Assembly: GCA_036677375.1 (NCBI GenBank)
Contig: JAVBWO010000028.1
Location: 186,001 to 250,000, forward strand
DNA from: JAVBWO01 sp036677375
GTDB lineage: Bacteria > Bacillota > Dehalobacteriia > UBA4068 > UBA4997
DNA: 64,000 nucleotides
Reading direction: 5' to 3'
This document shows, piece after piece, positions 49,708-59,223 of this stretch. Numbering within the stretch: position 1 is the stretch's first letter; the number at the start of each line of letters is the position of its first letter. A program made the position numbers and the translations under genes. Below the pieces are notes generated by a model. The model did not search any database, had not been told where the DNA came from, and worked only from the letters and a program-made list of their open reading frames with translations.

Positions 49708-50607
49708 ATGTGGCTGATTTTTGCGTTGTTAACAACTTTTTCATGGGCTTTTGCGGATTTGTTTTACAAAAAGGGTGCTGTGCCTAACGATAAAGCAAGT
49801 CATATCAAAACCGTAATCATGGTTGGTCTTGTTATGGGAATACACGGTTTTGTATATATGCTGATCAATGGTATTGCATTTTCTCCGTTTTATTTGGTGA
49901 CTTATTTTCCGGTTTCGTTTATGTATATCTTATCGATGACCATAGGATATTTTGGCCTCCGGTATATCGAATTGTCGATATCTTCTCCTATTCAAAATTC
50001 TTCGGGAGCGGTCACCTCCATTTTGATCTTTGTTTTTTTCGCGCATACACTAAGCCTTCTGGAAACCAGCGCAATTATTGTTATCACCTCGGGAATCGTC
50101 GCGCTTGCGGTATTGGAAAGGCACAATACATATCAATCGTTGACACTAAGTGAAAAGGACAGAAAATATCAAAGAGGCTTTATAGCTATCATCTTCCCGA
50201 TTTTATACTGCATTATTGACGGATTAGGTACTTTTGCGGATGCCATTTATCTGGATGAACTATCGCTGATTGGTGAAGCTGAGGCGCTTTTGGCTTATGA
50301 ATTCACATTTTTTATTTGTGCAATCATTGCTTTTATATTTTTAAAAGTAAAAAAGGAGCAATTTTGTCTTCTTAAAGAAAAAGACAGAAGTGTTGCTGCA
50401 ATTTTTGAAACTACCGGACAATTTTTTTATGTTTTTGCGATGTCAAGAAACGCTATTATTGTAGCTCCGCTAATTGCTTCGTACAGCATCTTTTCTGTAT
50501 TGTTGTCCCGGATGGTCCTAAAAGAGAAGCTGACTCAAAAGGAATATCTTATTATTACGTTTGTTATGATAGGAATTGCATTGCTGGCTCTTTCTGAAGT
50601 ACTTTAA
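49708..50607 (+). CDS. EamA/DMT-family transporter
   Basis: A 299-residue membrane protein with ten transmembrane helices in two repeats, as in EamA drug/metabolite transporters (FALLTTFSWAFADLFYKKG at the start, SPIQNSSGAVTSILIF at the end of the first half, APLIASYSIFSVLLSRMVLKE in the second). ATG 49708 follows AGAGGGA; TTG 49702 is an alternative. Its promoter shares the operator of the ferredoxin cluster. Substrate unknown. Confidence 0.82.
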   Translation: MWLIFALLTTFSWAFADLFYKKGAVPNDKASHIKTVIMVGLVMGIHGFVYMLINGIAFSPFYLVTYFPVSFMYILSMTIGYFGLRYIELSISSPIQNSSGAVTSILIFVFFAHTLSLLETSAIIVITSGIVALAVLERHNTYQSLTLSEKDRKYQRGFIAIIFPILYCIIDGLGTFADAIYLDELSLIGEAEALLAYEFTFFICAIIAFIFLKVKKEQFCLLKEKDRSVAAIFETTGQFFYVFAMSRNAIIVAPLIASYSIFSVLLSRMVLKEKLTQKEYLIITFVMIGIALLALSEVL

Positions 50608-50878
50608 ATAGTGAATTATTTACGGACAAGGGTTTCGTGAAAGTATGCTTCATGAATTAATAAATGCAGAGAATCATACAATATTCCTGAAGATGCATGT
50701 ATAAACTGCCTTTCCCTCATTTATTTCTATCATATTAGCACTGGAATGTATGTTTTCAAGATTGCTTTTCGCTAACTGAAGTGAAATATACATTCAAACA
50801 AGATTTATATATTGCCTAAACTGTTCGTTATGACTCAACCTGATGATTGAACATTGTTCTTAATTTTATAAAAAATTG

Positions 50879-50965
50879 TTGACAAACAAAGCGGGATGCT
50901 GTATTCTATACATGGTTAGCGACAGCTAACCAAAATTTAGACAATCTGGTTAGCTGCCTCTAACC
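50879..50965 (+). promoter_or_regulatory. Iron-type promoter with two 18-bp operators
   Basis: TTGACA (50879-50884), 17 bp, TATTCT (50902-50907). Operators GGTTAG-CGACAG-CTAACC (50914-50931) and GGTTAG-CTGCCT-CTAACC (50948-50965) follow. Their half sites resemble those bound by DtxR/IdeR-type iron repressors. A third copy is at 51473-51490. The gap 50608-50878 holds nothing recognisable. Confidence 0.7.
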
Positions 50966-50970
50966 TAAAA

Positions 50971-51203
50971 ATAGAGAAGGATGAGCTGTGATACTGTTGA
51001 CGTTAGCAAACATTAGGAAGAAAACATGATTAAAAAAGTCGAAGGTAACCCGGCGGTAAAAAAGCATCTTGAAAATCTTGGGTTTGTTGCTGGAGGAAAT
51101 GTGATCGTCCTTTCCACTATCAGCGGAAATGCGATTGTATAAAAGAAGCCAGCGTAGTGATAAGAAGTAAAATGACTTTAAAAAATTATGGTTTAATGGT
51201 TTA
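50971..51203 (+). pseudogene. feoA: feoA remnant 1
   Basis: Sequence reading EENMIKKVEGNPAVKKHLEN and LGFVAGGNVIVLSTISGNAI matches FeoA, the small SH3-like partner of the FeoB ferrous iron transporter. The frame is shifted before position 51015 and broken after 51140 by a stop, so no full protein is made. Confidence 0.75.
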
Positions 51204-51204
51204 A

Positions 51205-51467
51205 ATGAAGGAGAAATATACAGTATAAGAACACGGAAACAGGCAAAGATTTGGGGAAACGCTGAAGGTTGTAAGGCTTTACGGCGAAGATACGTTAAGC
51301 GCCGAATCATGAATATGGGTATTACAAAAGGTGTAGAAGTCCATATTCGCAAGGTTGCACCGCTCTGAGGTTCGGTTGAGGTCAATGTCAATGGTTATAA
51401 GCTTCTCATCCGCAAAGCCGGTGCGGAAATGATCCAAGCTGATGAGGGGGAGGGCCTATTTTTTTGA
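51205..51467 (+). pseudogene. feoA: feoA remnant 2
   Basis: A second FeoA-like frame with internal stops: TLKVVRLYGEDTLSAES, IMNMGITKGVEVHIRKVAPL, GSVEVNVNGYKLLIRKAGAE. At least three stops or shifts are present. Clearly dead. Confidence 0.75.
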
Positions 51468-51472
51468 TCAAT

Positions 51473-51490
51473 GGTTAGTCAATGCTAACC
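51473..51490 (+). promoter_or_regulatory. Third GGTTAG-N6-CTAACC operator
   Basis: GGTTAG-TCAATG-CTAACC, same geometry as the two sites at 50914-50965, 20 bp before the feoB remnant. Confidence 0.7.
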
Positions 51491-51510
51491 TTAAATGAGA
51501 GGAATATAAC

Positions 51511-51700
51511 ATGAAAATTAAGATCGCGCTTTAGGCAACCCGATCAGTGGAAAAACAACCCTATTCAATACATTGACTGGTTCCTGTCAGTTCGCCCGAA
51601 ACTAGCCCGGAGTTACTGTAGCGGAAAGAAGGTAAACTGAAAAAATACACTGAAAAAACACAATGCTGCCATCATTATGGAAGTATATACACTATCAACC
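51511..51700 (+). pseudogene. feoB: feoB remnant (N-terminal G domain)
   Basis: From ATG 51511: MKIKIAL, a stop, then GNPISGKTTLFNTLTGSCQF (G1 P-loop), PGVTV (G2) and a decayed AAIIMEVYTLST where FeoB has the DxPG switch region. The other 550 or so residues, including all membrane helices, are absent, replaced by the ABC exporter genes. Confidence 0.75.
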
Positions 51701-51831
51701 CAGGCAGTGCCAAGTCGTGTCGGAACTTAGCATGAAAAATGGAAGAATCAGCAAATCATATCCGTTTGACGACAGCGTTGATCAGGGGTTATCTGATTTT
51801 TTCATACATCATTTGGAGGAGGATAAAGACA

Positions 51832-53613
51832 TTGAAAAAGCAATCTAATCTGTCAAAGCTTTTCAGTTATGCCGGAAGTTTCAAATATCTGACGATATCA
51901 TCTTGGATCCTGTCTGCGATCAGTGCACTTGTGGCACTCTTGCCGTTTGTGTATATATGGAGAATAATTAAAGAGGTACTTGAGGTTGCGCCGGATTACG
52001 GAGCGGCACAAAATCTTGCGCATAACGGCTGGATGGCCGTTCTTTTTGCGTTATTGTCAATGCTGATTTACGTCGGTGCGCTTATGTGTTCCCATATCGC
52101 CGCATTCCGTGTCGCTTCCAATATCCGCTGTCAGGCGATGCATCATATCGTTACACTGCCTCTGGGATTTATGGACTACTTCGGAAGCGGTAAGCTACGC
52201 AAGATTGTCAACGAATCCAGCGCTGCAACAGAAACCTATCTTGCACATCAATTGCCAGACCGCGCGGGCGCGATAACAACTCCAGTCGGCATGCTGGTGT
52301 TTCTGCTTGTGTTTGATTGGCGGCTCGGACTTCTCAGTCTAATACCGGTTGCGCTGGCATTCATTATTATGATGACTATGACTGGCGCACAGATGCAAAG
52401 AAAAATGAAGGAATATCAGGACGCACTGGGACAAATGTCTAATGAATCTGTGGAATACGTTCGCGGAATACCGGTCGTCAAAACCTTCGGGCAGTCTGTA
52501 TTTTCGTTCAAGAGATTCAAAGAATCTATAGATAAGTATGAAAAATGGGTTATCGCTTACACAAAAGATTTGCGATTACCGATGATGTTTTATACAACGG
52601 TTGTCAATGCAGTGTTTGCCGTTCTGATTGCGGCGGCGCTTTTCATGACGCAAAATGGTGTGAGTGATACGTTTTTAATTAATTTGCTGTTCTATATCAT
52701 TTTTACACCGATTATTACTATTACGTTGACGAAAATCATGTTTTCCAGCGAGAATGCGATGATTGTTGCCGACGCGCTGGAGCGAATCGATAGTGTGATG
52801 ACGCTTAAACCTATGCCGGAAACTACGTGCCCGTCGTATCCGAAAGACAATTCTGTAGAGCTTGATGACGTTTCGTTCCGTTATCAAGACGCGAAATTAA
52901 ACGCACTCGATCATATTTCTCTGCACATCAAGCCGGGTGAGCGAGTGGTGTTTGTTGGTCCGTCAGGCGGAGGCAAAACGACCCTTGCAAGTTTGATTGC
53001 ACGTTTTTGGGACACAGACAGCGGCAAAATCATGATCGGCGATACAAACATAAAGGATATTCCGAAAGAAGAATTGATGAACACGGTATCCTTTGTTTTT
53101 CAGGACAGCAAACTACTGAAAGCTTCTATTTTGGAAAACGTCCGCATGGCAAAGCCGGATGCCACTCTTGAAGAGGTCACGAAAGCCCTTGAAGCTGCGC
53201 AGTGCGGTGATATTATCGAAAAAATGCCGAAAGGAATCGATACCGTAATCGGAACGAAAGGGGTTTATCTTTCCGGCGGCGAACAGCAACGCATCACAAT
53301 TGCTCGCGTTATGCTCAAGAATACGCCAGTCATTATTCTGGATGAGGCGACCGCGTTTGCCGATCCGGATAATGAATATAAAATACAGACCGCATTCACA
53401 GCTCTTGCCAAGGGAAAGACTGTAATTATGATTGCTCACAGACTTTCTACTGTTGCTGGGGCTGACAGGATATTTGTATTGAAAGACGGACATATCGCAG
53501 AATGCGGAAGTCATGAAAAGCTGTTAAATAGAGATGGTCTTTATACGCACATGTGGCAAGAATACAACCGTGCCGCAAAATGGAAAGTAGGTGGCAAAAA
53601 TGAGCTTGCTTAA
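51832..53613 (+). CDS. ABC exporter, first half-transporter
   Basis: A 593-residue half-transporter: six transmembrane helices (about 1-310) then an ATPase with Walker A VGPSGGGKTTLASLI, Q-loop FVFQDSKLLK, signature LSGGEQQRITIAR, Walker B VIILDEATA and H-loop MIAHRLSTV. TTG 51832 lies nine bases after GGAGGAGG, better than upstream ATG 51739. Walker B ends ATAFADPD, typical of the YbtP/IrtA-like type. Together with the next gene it forms a heterodimer; its place behind iron-type operators suggests a role in siderophore or metal handling. Confidence 0.85.
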   Translation: MKKQSNLSKLFSYAGSFKYLTISSWILSAISALVALLPFVYIWRIIKEVLEVAPDYGAAQNLAHNGWMAVLFALLSMLIYVGALMCSHIAAFRVASNIRCQAMHHIVTLPLGFMDYFGSGKLRKIVNESSAATETYLAHQLPDRAGAITTPVGMLVFLLVFDWRLGLLSLIPVALAFIIMMTMTGAQMQRKMKEYQDALGQMSNESVEYVRGIPVVKTFGQSVFSFKRFKESIDKYEKWVIAYTKDLRLPMMFYTTVVNAVFAVLIAAALFMTQNGVSDTFLINLLFYIIFTPIITITLTKIMFSSENAMIVADALERIDSVMTLKPMPETTCPSYPKDNSVELDDVSFRYQDAKLNALDHISLHIKPGERVVFVGPSGGGKTTLASLIARFWDTDSGKIMIGDTNIKDIPKEELMNTVSFVFQDSKLLKASILENVRMAKPDATLEEVTKALEAAQCGDIIEKMPKGIDTVIGTKGVYLSGGEQQRITIARVMLKNTPVIILDEATAFADPDNEYKIQTAFTALAKGKTVIMIAHRLSTVAGADRIFVLKDGHIAECGSHEKLLNRDGLYTHMWQEYNRAAKWKVGGKNELA

Positions 53614-55339
53614 TAAAATTCAACATAAATACGCACTATCTGAACAGGGTGCGAAAGATCTGGTCAAGAGCTGTATCGCGTGTGTGTTTTCGAATCTTGC
53701 TCTTATGATGCCGGTGGGACTTCTCTATTACCTTGTCGGCGACCTCATAAACGGCGGCGTTTCCGGGGGCCGTGTTGCCTTTTATATTATCGGAGCCGCA
53801 GTATGTTTACTTCTGATTTTTTTCACCACATGGATTCAGTACAACGCTACATACTTTGCAACGTATGTGGAAAGCGGTGTCCGTCGGATAACGCTAGCTG
53901 AAAAGCTCAGAAAGCTTCCTTTGTCATTCTTCGGGGAAAAAGATCTTTCCGATCTAACAAGTACAATCATGGCCGATTGTTCATCCCTTGAAACCGCCTT
54001 TTCCCACTATATACCGGAGCTCATTGGTGCTGTCATCTCAACACTCATTATTGCAGTCAGCTTATTCTTCTTCGACTGGCGGATGGCGCTGGCGTCGCTT
54101 TGGGTGCTTCCTACTTCTTTTTGTATTGTTGTATTCTCATCAAAAGTACAAAACGCACTCGGCCGCAAACAGATGGCAGTAAAAATGACCTGTGCCGATG
54201 GTATTCAGGAGTGTTTGGAATCGGTGCGCGATCTGAAAGCGAACAATGCCGAGGGAAAATATCTTGAAGGTCTGGATAAAAAGATTAAAGCCGTTGAGAA
54301 ACGGGCCGTTATAACAGAGCTAGGTACGGCCGTGTTCGTCGCTTCCGCTCAGATGGTTCTGAAACTGGGAATTGCTACGGTCGCACTTACCGGAAGCATC
54401 CTGCTCACAGACGGCAGTCTTGACGTACTCACGTTCTTTATGTTTCTGCTTGTGGTTTCGCGAATGTATGACCCGATGCAGACTTCGCTGCAAAACCTTG
54501 CGGCCATCATCGCAGCAAACGTTCAGACTGAGCGTATGAACGAAATAATAGATCATCCAATACAAAATGGTGTAACATCTCTCACCAATCAAGGTTGTGA
54601 CATCATATTTGATCATGTTGGATTCGCATACAGCGGAGAGGAAAACGTTCTGAACGACGTGTCCTTTACCGCCAAGCAGGGTGAAGTGACCGCGCTGATT
54701 GGTCCGTCCGGAGGTGGAAAGACTACCGTATCCAGACTTGCCGCCCGGTTTTGGGATATCAATCATGGTAAAATTACCGTAGGTGGCATGGATATTTCAA
54801 AAGTGGATCCGGAAACGCTTTTATCACTTTATTCCATCGTTTTCCAGGATGTAACGCTATTTAACAATACAATAATGGAAAACATCCGCGTCGGGCGGAA
54901 AAACGCGACAGACGAAGAGGTATTGCAGGCGGCGCGCTATGCTCATTGTGATGAGTTTGCCGAAAAGCTTCCAAATGGCTGGAACACCATGATTGGTGAA
55001 AATGGTTCGGAATTATCCGGCGGCGAACGCCAGCGTATTTCCATCGCGCGTGCTTTTCTTAAAAATGCTCCAATCATTCTTCTGGATGAAGCAACTGCCT
55101 CTCTGGATGTAGAAAACGAGACCATGATCCAAGAAGCGCTTTCGCAACTGATCAAAGAAAGGACGGTTTTGGTCATTGCTCACCGCATGAGAACAATCGC
55201 AGGTGCCAATAAAATCGTTGTTTTGAGCGAAGGGAGTGTTGCCCAGCAAGGAGCTCCGGATGCGCTGATGAGACAGGGCGGAATGTACAGAGAAATGGTG
55301 GAACTGCAGAACAAAGCACAAAACTGGTCTTTATCATAA
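53600..55339 (+). CDS. ABC exporter, second half-transporter
   Basis: A 579-residue half-transporter with the same layout: six helices, Walker A IGPSGGGKTTVSRLA, Q-loop IVFQDVTLFN, signature LSGGERQRISIAR, Walker B IILLDEATASLD and H-loop VIAHRMRTI. ATG 53600 overlaps the end of the first gene by 14 bp, showing coupled synthesis. Both nucleotide sites look competent. The pair resembles YbtPQ/IrtAB and the many clostridial paired ABC genes; the substrate is not evident. Confidence 0.87.
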   Translation: MSLLNKIQHKYALSEQGAKDLVKSCIACVFSNLALMMPVGLLYYLVGDLINGGVSGGRVAFYIIGAAVCLLLIFFTTWIQYNATYFATYVESGVRRITLAEKLRKLPLSFFGEKDLSDLTSTIMADCSSLETAFSHYIPELIGAVISTLIIAVSLFFFDWRMALASLWVLPTSFCIVVFSSKVQNALGRKQMAVKMTCADGIQECLESVRDLKANNAEGKYLEGLDKKIKAVEKRAVITELGTAVFVASAQMVLKLGIATVALTGSILLTDGSLDVLTFFMFLLVVSRMYDPMQTSLQNLAAIIAANVQTERMNEIIDHPIQNGVTSLTNQGCDIIFDHVGFAYSGEENVLNDVSFTAKQGEVTALIGPSGGGKTTVSRLAARFWDINHGKITVGGMDISKVDPETLLSLYSIVFQDVTLFNNTIMENIRVGRKNATDEEVLQAARYAHCDEFAEKLPNGWNTMIGENGSELSGGERQRISIARAFLKNAPIILLDEATASLDVENETMIQEALSQLIKERTVLVIAHRMRTIAGANKIVVLSEGSVAQQGAPDALMRQGGMYREMVELQNKAQNWSLS

Positions 55340-55650
55340 GATTTAATGCTTTTCAATTTTCTAATCATAGAAAACGAGGTGTTGGTGAGTGGAACCCTGT
55401 TACTCCTGATTGGATTGCCTGTTAATAAAAAATAATATTAATCTCTAAGAGCAGTATGAGAAGTGCTCCTAAATTCGCAAAATGATATGCATAGCATAAC
55501 ATCGTTAATCCCCCTTTTTTTGATAACGGTAAGCTATGTTTAAGTGACATACGTCCAGTCGGCATCAGATTTTTGTGATTTTAACTTCTATTTCGAACTT
55601 GCTTTTGTTTAAACAAGAGAAAAGCTTTATTCATATTGGGCCTATACAAT

Positions 55651-55685
55651 CAAAGCCGTATGCTAATCGCATATGGCTTTGTTCT
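55651..55685. terminator. Terminator in the gap after the ABC pair
   Basis: CAAAGCCGTATGC / GCATATGGCTTTG arms (one G-T) with a 5-nt loop and a weak T-run. The rest of 55340-55790 shows no gene. Confidence 0.6.
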
Positions 55686-55790
55686 TGACAGTCCAAGAAA
55701 TGATTAAAGCCGCATATTAATAAAAAGGGTTTGAAAATATTTGTAGAATATAAGAGTCATGATAAGTGCTGAGAATCAGGGGGTATTCTA

Positions 55791-57335
55791 ATGATGACTC
55801 TGGATGAGTTGCTGGGTTTGTCTTGTTCCAAAAACTTGCTTGAAGTCACAAAAGGGGTATCATATGATTGCCAAATCAAGCATATTGAGTTTATTTTTCA
55901 TAAAAAAGATATTCAAAACGTAAAAGATGGCGATTTGGTTGTGTTGAGCGCTTGTATAGAGCCGGACGAGCTTATATTGCAACTCCCAACATTTGCAGCC
56001 AAAAAAATTGCTTTGATCCTATATTTATGTGATGCAAGCTCCTACCAGGAGTTTTTTGAGAAGGCAAAACAGCATGGCCTGCCTGTGCTGCAAGCTGTCG
56101 GAGTGGTGCCTTTTTATGATTTGATCCGATGCCTTTGCCAAAAAGAGTCACGAGAGGACGGCATGCGTTTTGCCAATCATTTTCTTAATCAATATCGTTT
56201 CAACGAAAAAGAATGTTTATCTCATATCGTCAAGACTTTAGAGCAGATTGTTAAATTGCCTATTTGGGTTTTTGATTGTGATAATAAGTTAATCTTATCT
56301 GGTTCTGGTCTCACAAATATAAAACCGGAAACTTTTGAACAGTTAAGTAAGAGATATGAAAAGAATGAAATGTTGAGATACAGCTTGGGTCACTCCGGGA
56401 ACCTATATATCCTATGTAAAAATAGAAGCATTTCCTTTGAAAATGAAGAAATAGTAAAAAGTTCTTTGCTGGCGTTGGCGATAGGGATATCGGATTACCG
56501 AAAAGCGTGTGAAGAAAACCGGAATAAATTTATTTATGATATTTTAAAAAGAAAAATCGATAATGGAGAAATCAGTAAAGCCCGAATCATTGAATTTGGA
56601 CTTGATCCTGAAATAGAGTATTTTTGTATTGCGATAGAACTAAAACGCCAAAAGCCCCTCCCGCTTTCCGAAAGGTCAGTACAAAATAACGATAATGTAC
56701 ATCATGAGCTTTCCGGAATGGTTGGTTCATTAAGCAATACAATTAGAAAATACTTTCAGATTAATACAATAGTAATGGCTGATGATCAAGTACTTGTGAT
56801 TTTTTGGCCAATCGATCACAAAACAGAAATTACAAAGAAGTCGGTAAATGCTGTAGTTCAAAAAGTGTTGCAATGTTGCCATCATTTTTTTGGAAACGAT
56901 ATGGTAACCGTAGGTGTCAGCTCGGCTTATTCCACCATTTTACAACTTAATATTCCGTATAATGAAGCGGTACAAGCATTACAACTGGGAAGTAAAATAT
57001 TTGGTCTAGGCACAACAACGCATTTTGATGATTTGAGCATGTATCGTATTCTTTTGGAAATGGATGATATTGGCAGAATTGACCGATCCTTGGGTATCAT
57101 TAACAAAATCACTGAGTATGACCAAAACAACAATACGGAACTGATGCGTACTTTAGAGGTTTATTACGAGAATAACTTTAATTTAAAAGCTACATCCAGC
57201 CAGCTTTTTTTACATTACAATTCCATACAGTACCGGCTAAAAAAAATCTCAGAGATCACTGGTCTTGATATTACTTCCAGCGAAGGGGTATTTACCATGA
57301 TGGTAGGTATGAAATTGAAAAATTACTCAAAATGA
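55791..57335 (+). CDS. PucR-family transcriptional regulator
   Basis: A 514-residue protein. The N-terminal 120 residues are the PucR ligand domain (MTLDELLGLS, FHKKDIQNVKDGDLVVLSAC); a middle sensor region follows; the C-terminal HTH_30 domain ends in ELMRTLEVYYENNFNLKATS and HYNSIQYRLKKISEITG. PucR-type proteins activate purine or amino-acid catabolic genes in response to a metabolite. Eleven bases separate it from the amidohydrolase gene start, so it leads the D-aminoacylase operon. Confidence 0.87.
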   Translation: MMTLDELLGLSCSKNLLEVTKGVSYDCQIKHIEFIFHKKDIQNVKDGDLVVLSACIEPDELILQLPTFAAKKIALILYLCDASSYQEFFEKAKQHGLPVLQAVGVVPFYDLIRCLCQKESREDGMRFANHFLNQYRFNEKECLSHIVKTLEQIVKLPIWVFDCDNKLILSGSGLTNIKPETFEQLSKRYEKNEMLRYSLGHSGNLYILCKNRSISFENEEIVKSSLLALAIGISDYRKACEENRNKFIYDILKRKIDNGEISKARIIEFGLDPEIEYFCIAIELKRQKPLPLSERSVQNNDNVHHELSGMVGSLSNTIRKYFQINTIVMADDQVLVIFWPIDHKTEITKKSVNAVVQKVLQCCHHFFGNDMVTVGVSSAYSTILQLNIPYNEAVQALQLGSKIFGLGTTTHFDDLSMYRILLEMDDIGRIDRSLGIINKITEYDQNNNTELMRTLEVYYENNFNLKATSSQLFLHYNSIQYRLKKISEITGLDITSSEGVFTMMVGMKLKNYSK

Positions 57336-57345
57336 GGTGGATATA

Positions 57346-58929
57346 TTGTACGATGTAATTATTAAAAACGGTAAAATATTTGACGGCTCGGGGAATCCTT
57401 GGCGTTATGGCAATATTGGCATCAAAGACGGCAGGATTGTTGATATCGGCAGCCTCAAAGGGGTTATTGCCGCTGAAACCATTAATGGTGAGGGCTTGGC
57501 GGTCTCTCCCGGATTTATAGACATCTTCTCCTATTATGAAGCCGGGGTATTGGAAGGCAAATTGGATCTTTCCAGGGCTGATCAGGGCATTACAACAGCG
57601 GTTACCGGCAATATCGGCATCTCTTATGCTCCGATTGGAAAGGAATACGAAAAGAAGCTACAAGATTATTTATCCTATATTTCCTTTTCCCAAAAGGATA
57701 AAGTATTTTGGGATTGGCACAGTATGGGTGATTTTCTGAATTATCTTGAGAAGCAGGGCAGCGTTACAAATCTAGCAACCATGGTGGGGCATGGCGTGAC
57801 CAGGATGGCTGTTATGGGCAGGACCAATCGAGAACCGACCTATCAGGAAATGCAAAAGATGAAGCAATATATTGCGGATGCATTAGCGGAAGGAGCTTTT
57901 GGTATGTCGGCCGCCCTTGCTCTTTTCCCAGGAGTATACAGCAAGGTTGATGAATTGGTGGAGCTCTGCCAGGTAGTAGCTGAAAAGAATCGGTTTAGTT
58001 CTTTTTATATGCGCTCCGAAGGAGATGGTGTCTTTGATGCCTTAGACGAGATCATTGAGATTAGCCAAAGATCCGGTTCCCCCATCAATATATCACACCT
58101 TAGTGCGGCTGGGAAAAACAACTGGGGTAAAAGTATAGAAATAGCGGGAAGGATCCAGAAAGCGCGAAATGCCGGTGTTGATATTACGGCAGATCTTTAT
58201 CCATATTTGGCTTCCTCCTATCCTCTTAGGCTACTTTTGCCTCCTTGGATCGAGGAGTGTGATAACGTACCTTTAAACAAGATCTTACTGGACAGCACCA
58301 ACCGTGCTCTTCTTAAGCAGCAAATCCACGAAGGGTTACCTCAATGGGAAAATTTTGCCAAAAGGGCCGGTTGGGAAAATGTGATTGTTGCCAGCAGCAA
58401 AAATAAGGTTTATGAAGGAAAAAGCATGAAGGAAATTGCGGAGGATCAAAAATGCGATCCGGCGGATGCCATGATCAATATGATTATTGCTGGAGAAGAT
58501 GATGCTTCTATTGTTATCTTTGAAAGACTGGAAGAGGATGTTTGTTATTTGATGCGGCAGCCTTATGTTATGATTGCTTCTTCTTCCTTCCCCCATTTCT
58601 CAAAACCGCATCCTCGTTCTTTCGGCACCTACCCACGGTTTTTGGGCAGATATGTCAGAGAACGTGGAGTCTTGAACCTGGAGGACGCTGTCCGGAAGGC
58701 CACCTCGTTGCCTGCGCAACGATTGGGTTTACAAGACCGCGGTTTGCTAAGAGAAGGTATGTGGGCCGATATTGCGATCTTTGATCCCGATACGATTGAG
58801 GATATGGCAAATTATGCAATTCCCAAAATCAAGCCAATTGGGGTGAAATATGTACTCGTCAATGGAAAGGTAATCATCAAGGATGGGAACTGGACGGAGC
58901 ATTATGGCGGACACGTTTTAAGAAAGTAA
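57346..58929 (+). CDS. D-aminoacylase-like protein with lost metal ligands
   Basis: A 527-residue amidohydrolase of the N-acyl-D-amino-acid deacylase group, starting at TTG 57346 behind GAGGTGG. The frame and fold (SPGFID, RMAVMGRTNREPT, NISHLSAAGKNNWG, GTYPRFLGRYVRE) match the intact paralogue at 59224. The ligands do not: HxH becomes F61-S-Y63, the cysteine of GNCG becomes GNIG, THIRNE becomes YMRSE, and GTDG becomes ASSS. Only the ISH histidine remains. It is unlikely to hydrolyse by the known mechanism and may be a pseudo-enzyme partner or have a new activity. Confidence 0.82.
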   Translation: MYDVIIKNGKIFDGSGNPWRYGNIGIKDGRIVDIGSLKGVIAAETINGEGLAVSPGFIDIFSYYEAGVLEGKLDLSRADQGITTAVTGNIGISYAPIGKEYEKKLQDYLSYISFSQKDKVFWDWHSMGDFLNYLEKQGSVTNLATMVGHGVTRMAVMGRTNREPTYQEMQKMKQYIADALAEGAFGMSAALALFPGVYSKVDELVELCQVVAEKNRFSSFYMRSEGDGVFDALDEIIEISQRSGSPINISHLSAAGKNNWGKSIEIAGRIQKARNAGVDITADLYPYLASSYPLRLLLPPWIEECDNVPLNKILLDSTNRALLKQQIHEGLPQWENFAKRAGWENVIVASSKNKVYEGKSMKEIAEDQKCDPADAMINMIIAGEDDASIVIFERLEEDVCYLMRQPYVMIASSSFPHFSKPHPRSFGTYPRFLGRYVRERGVLNLEDAVRKATSLPAQRLGLQDRGLLREGMWADIAIFDPDTIEDMANYAIPKIKPIGVKYVLVNGKVIIKDGNWTEHYGGHVLRK

Positions 58930-58982
58930 AGAATCATATGACTTCATTTTATAATATCACACAGGCGTTTTCTCCAAAATAG

Positions 58983-59012
58983 GCGGGTGATGAATTTCAT
59001 CACCCGCTTTTT
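58983..59012 (+). terminator. Terminator of the first amidohydrolase gene
   Basis: GCGGGTGATGA / TCATCACCCGC arms with an ATT loop, followed by TTTTTTG. Confidence 0.85.
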
Positions 59013-59021
59013 GTATCTTGT

Positions 59022-59059
59022 TTTGTAAATATTACAAAGGTCTTTGTAATATTTACAAA
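59022..59059 (+). promoter_or_regulatory. Twin TTTGTAA-N3-TTACAAA operators
   Basis: Two 17-bp palindromes, TTTGTAA-ATA-TTACAAA (59022-59038) and TTTGTAA-TAT-TTACAAA (59043-59059), spaced by 4 bp; together they make a 38-bp perfect inverted repeat. They lie between a terminator and the second amidohydrolase gene. PucR or another local regulator may bind. Confidence 0.65.
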
Positions 59060-59223
59060 GGCCAAAAAGGGCGTGGAAGCAAATTATTATCTCAAGAATG
59101 ATTGGTAACAAAAATCGACAAAACAGCGCTGAACCGGAAAAATTCTGAAAAGGAGGCATATCAAGCTAAAAATTAGGGGTCTGATTTGCGAAATGGTTTT
59201 AAAAAATGAAATGAGGTGGCGAA

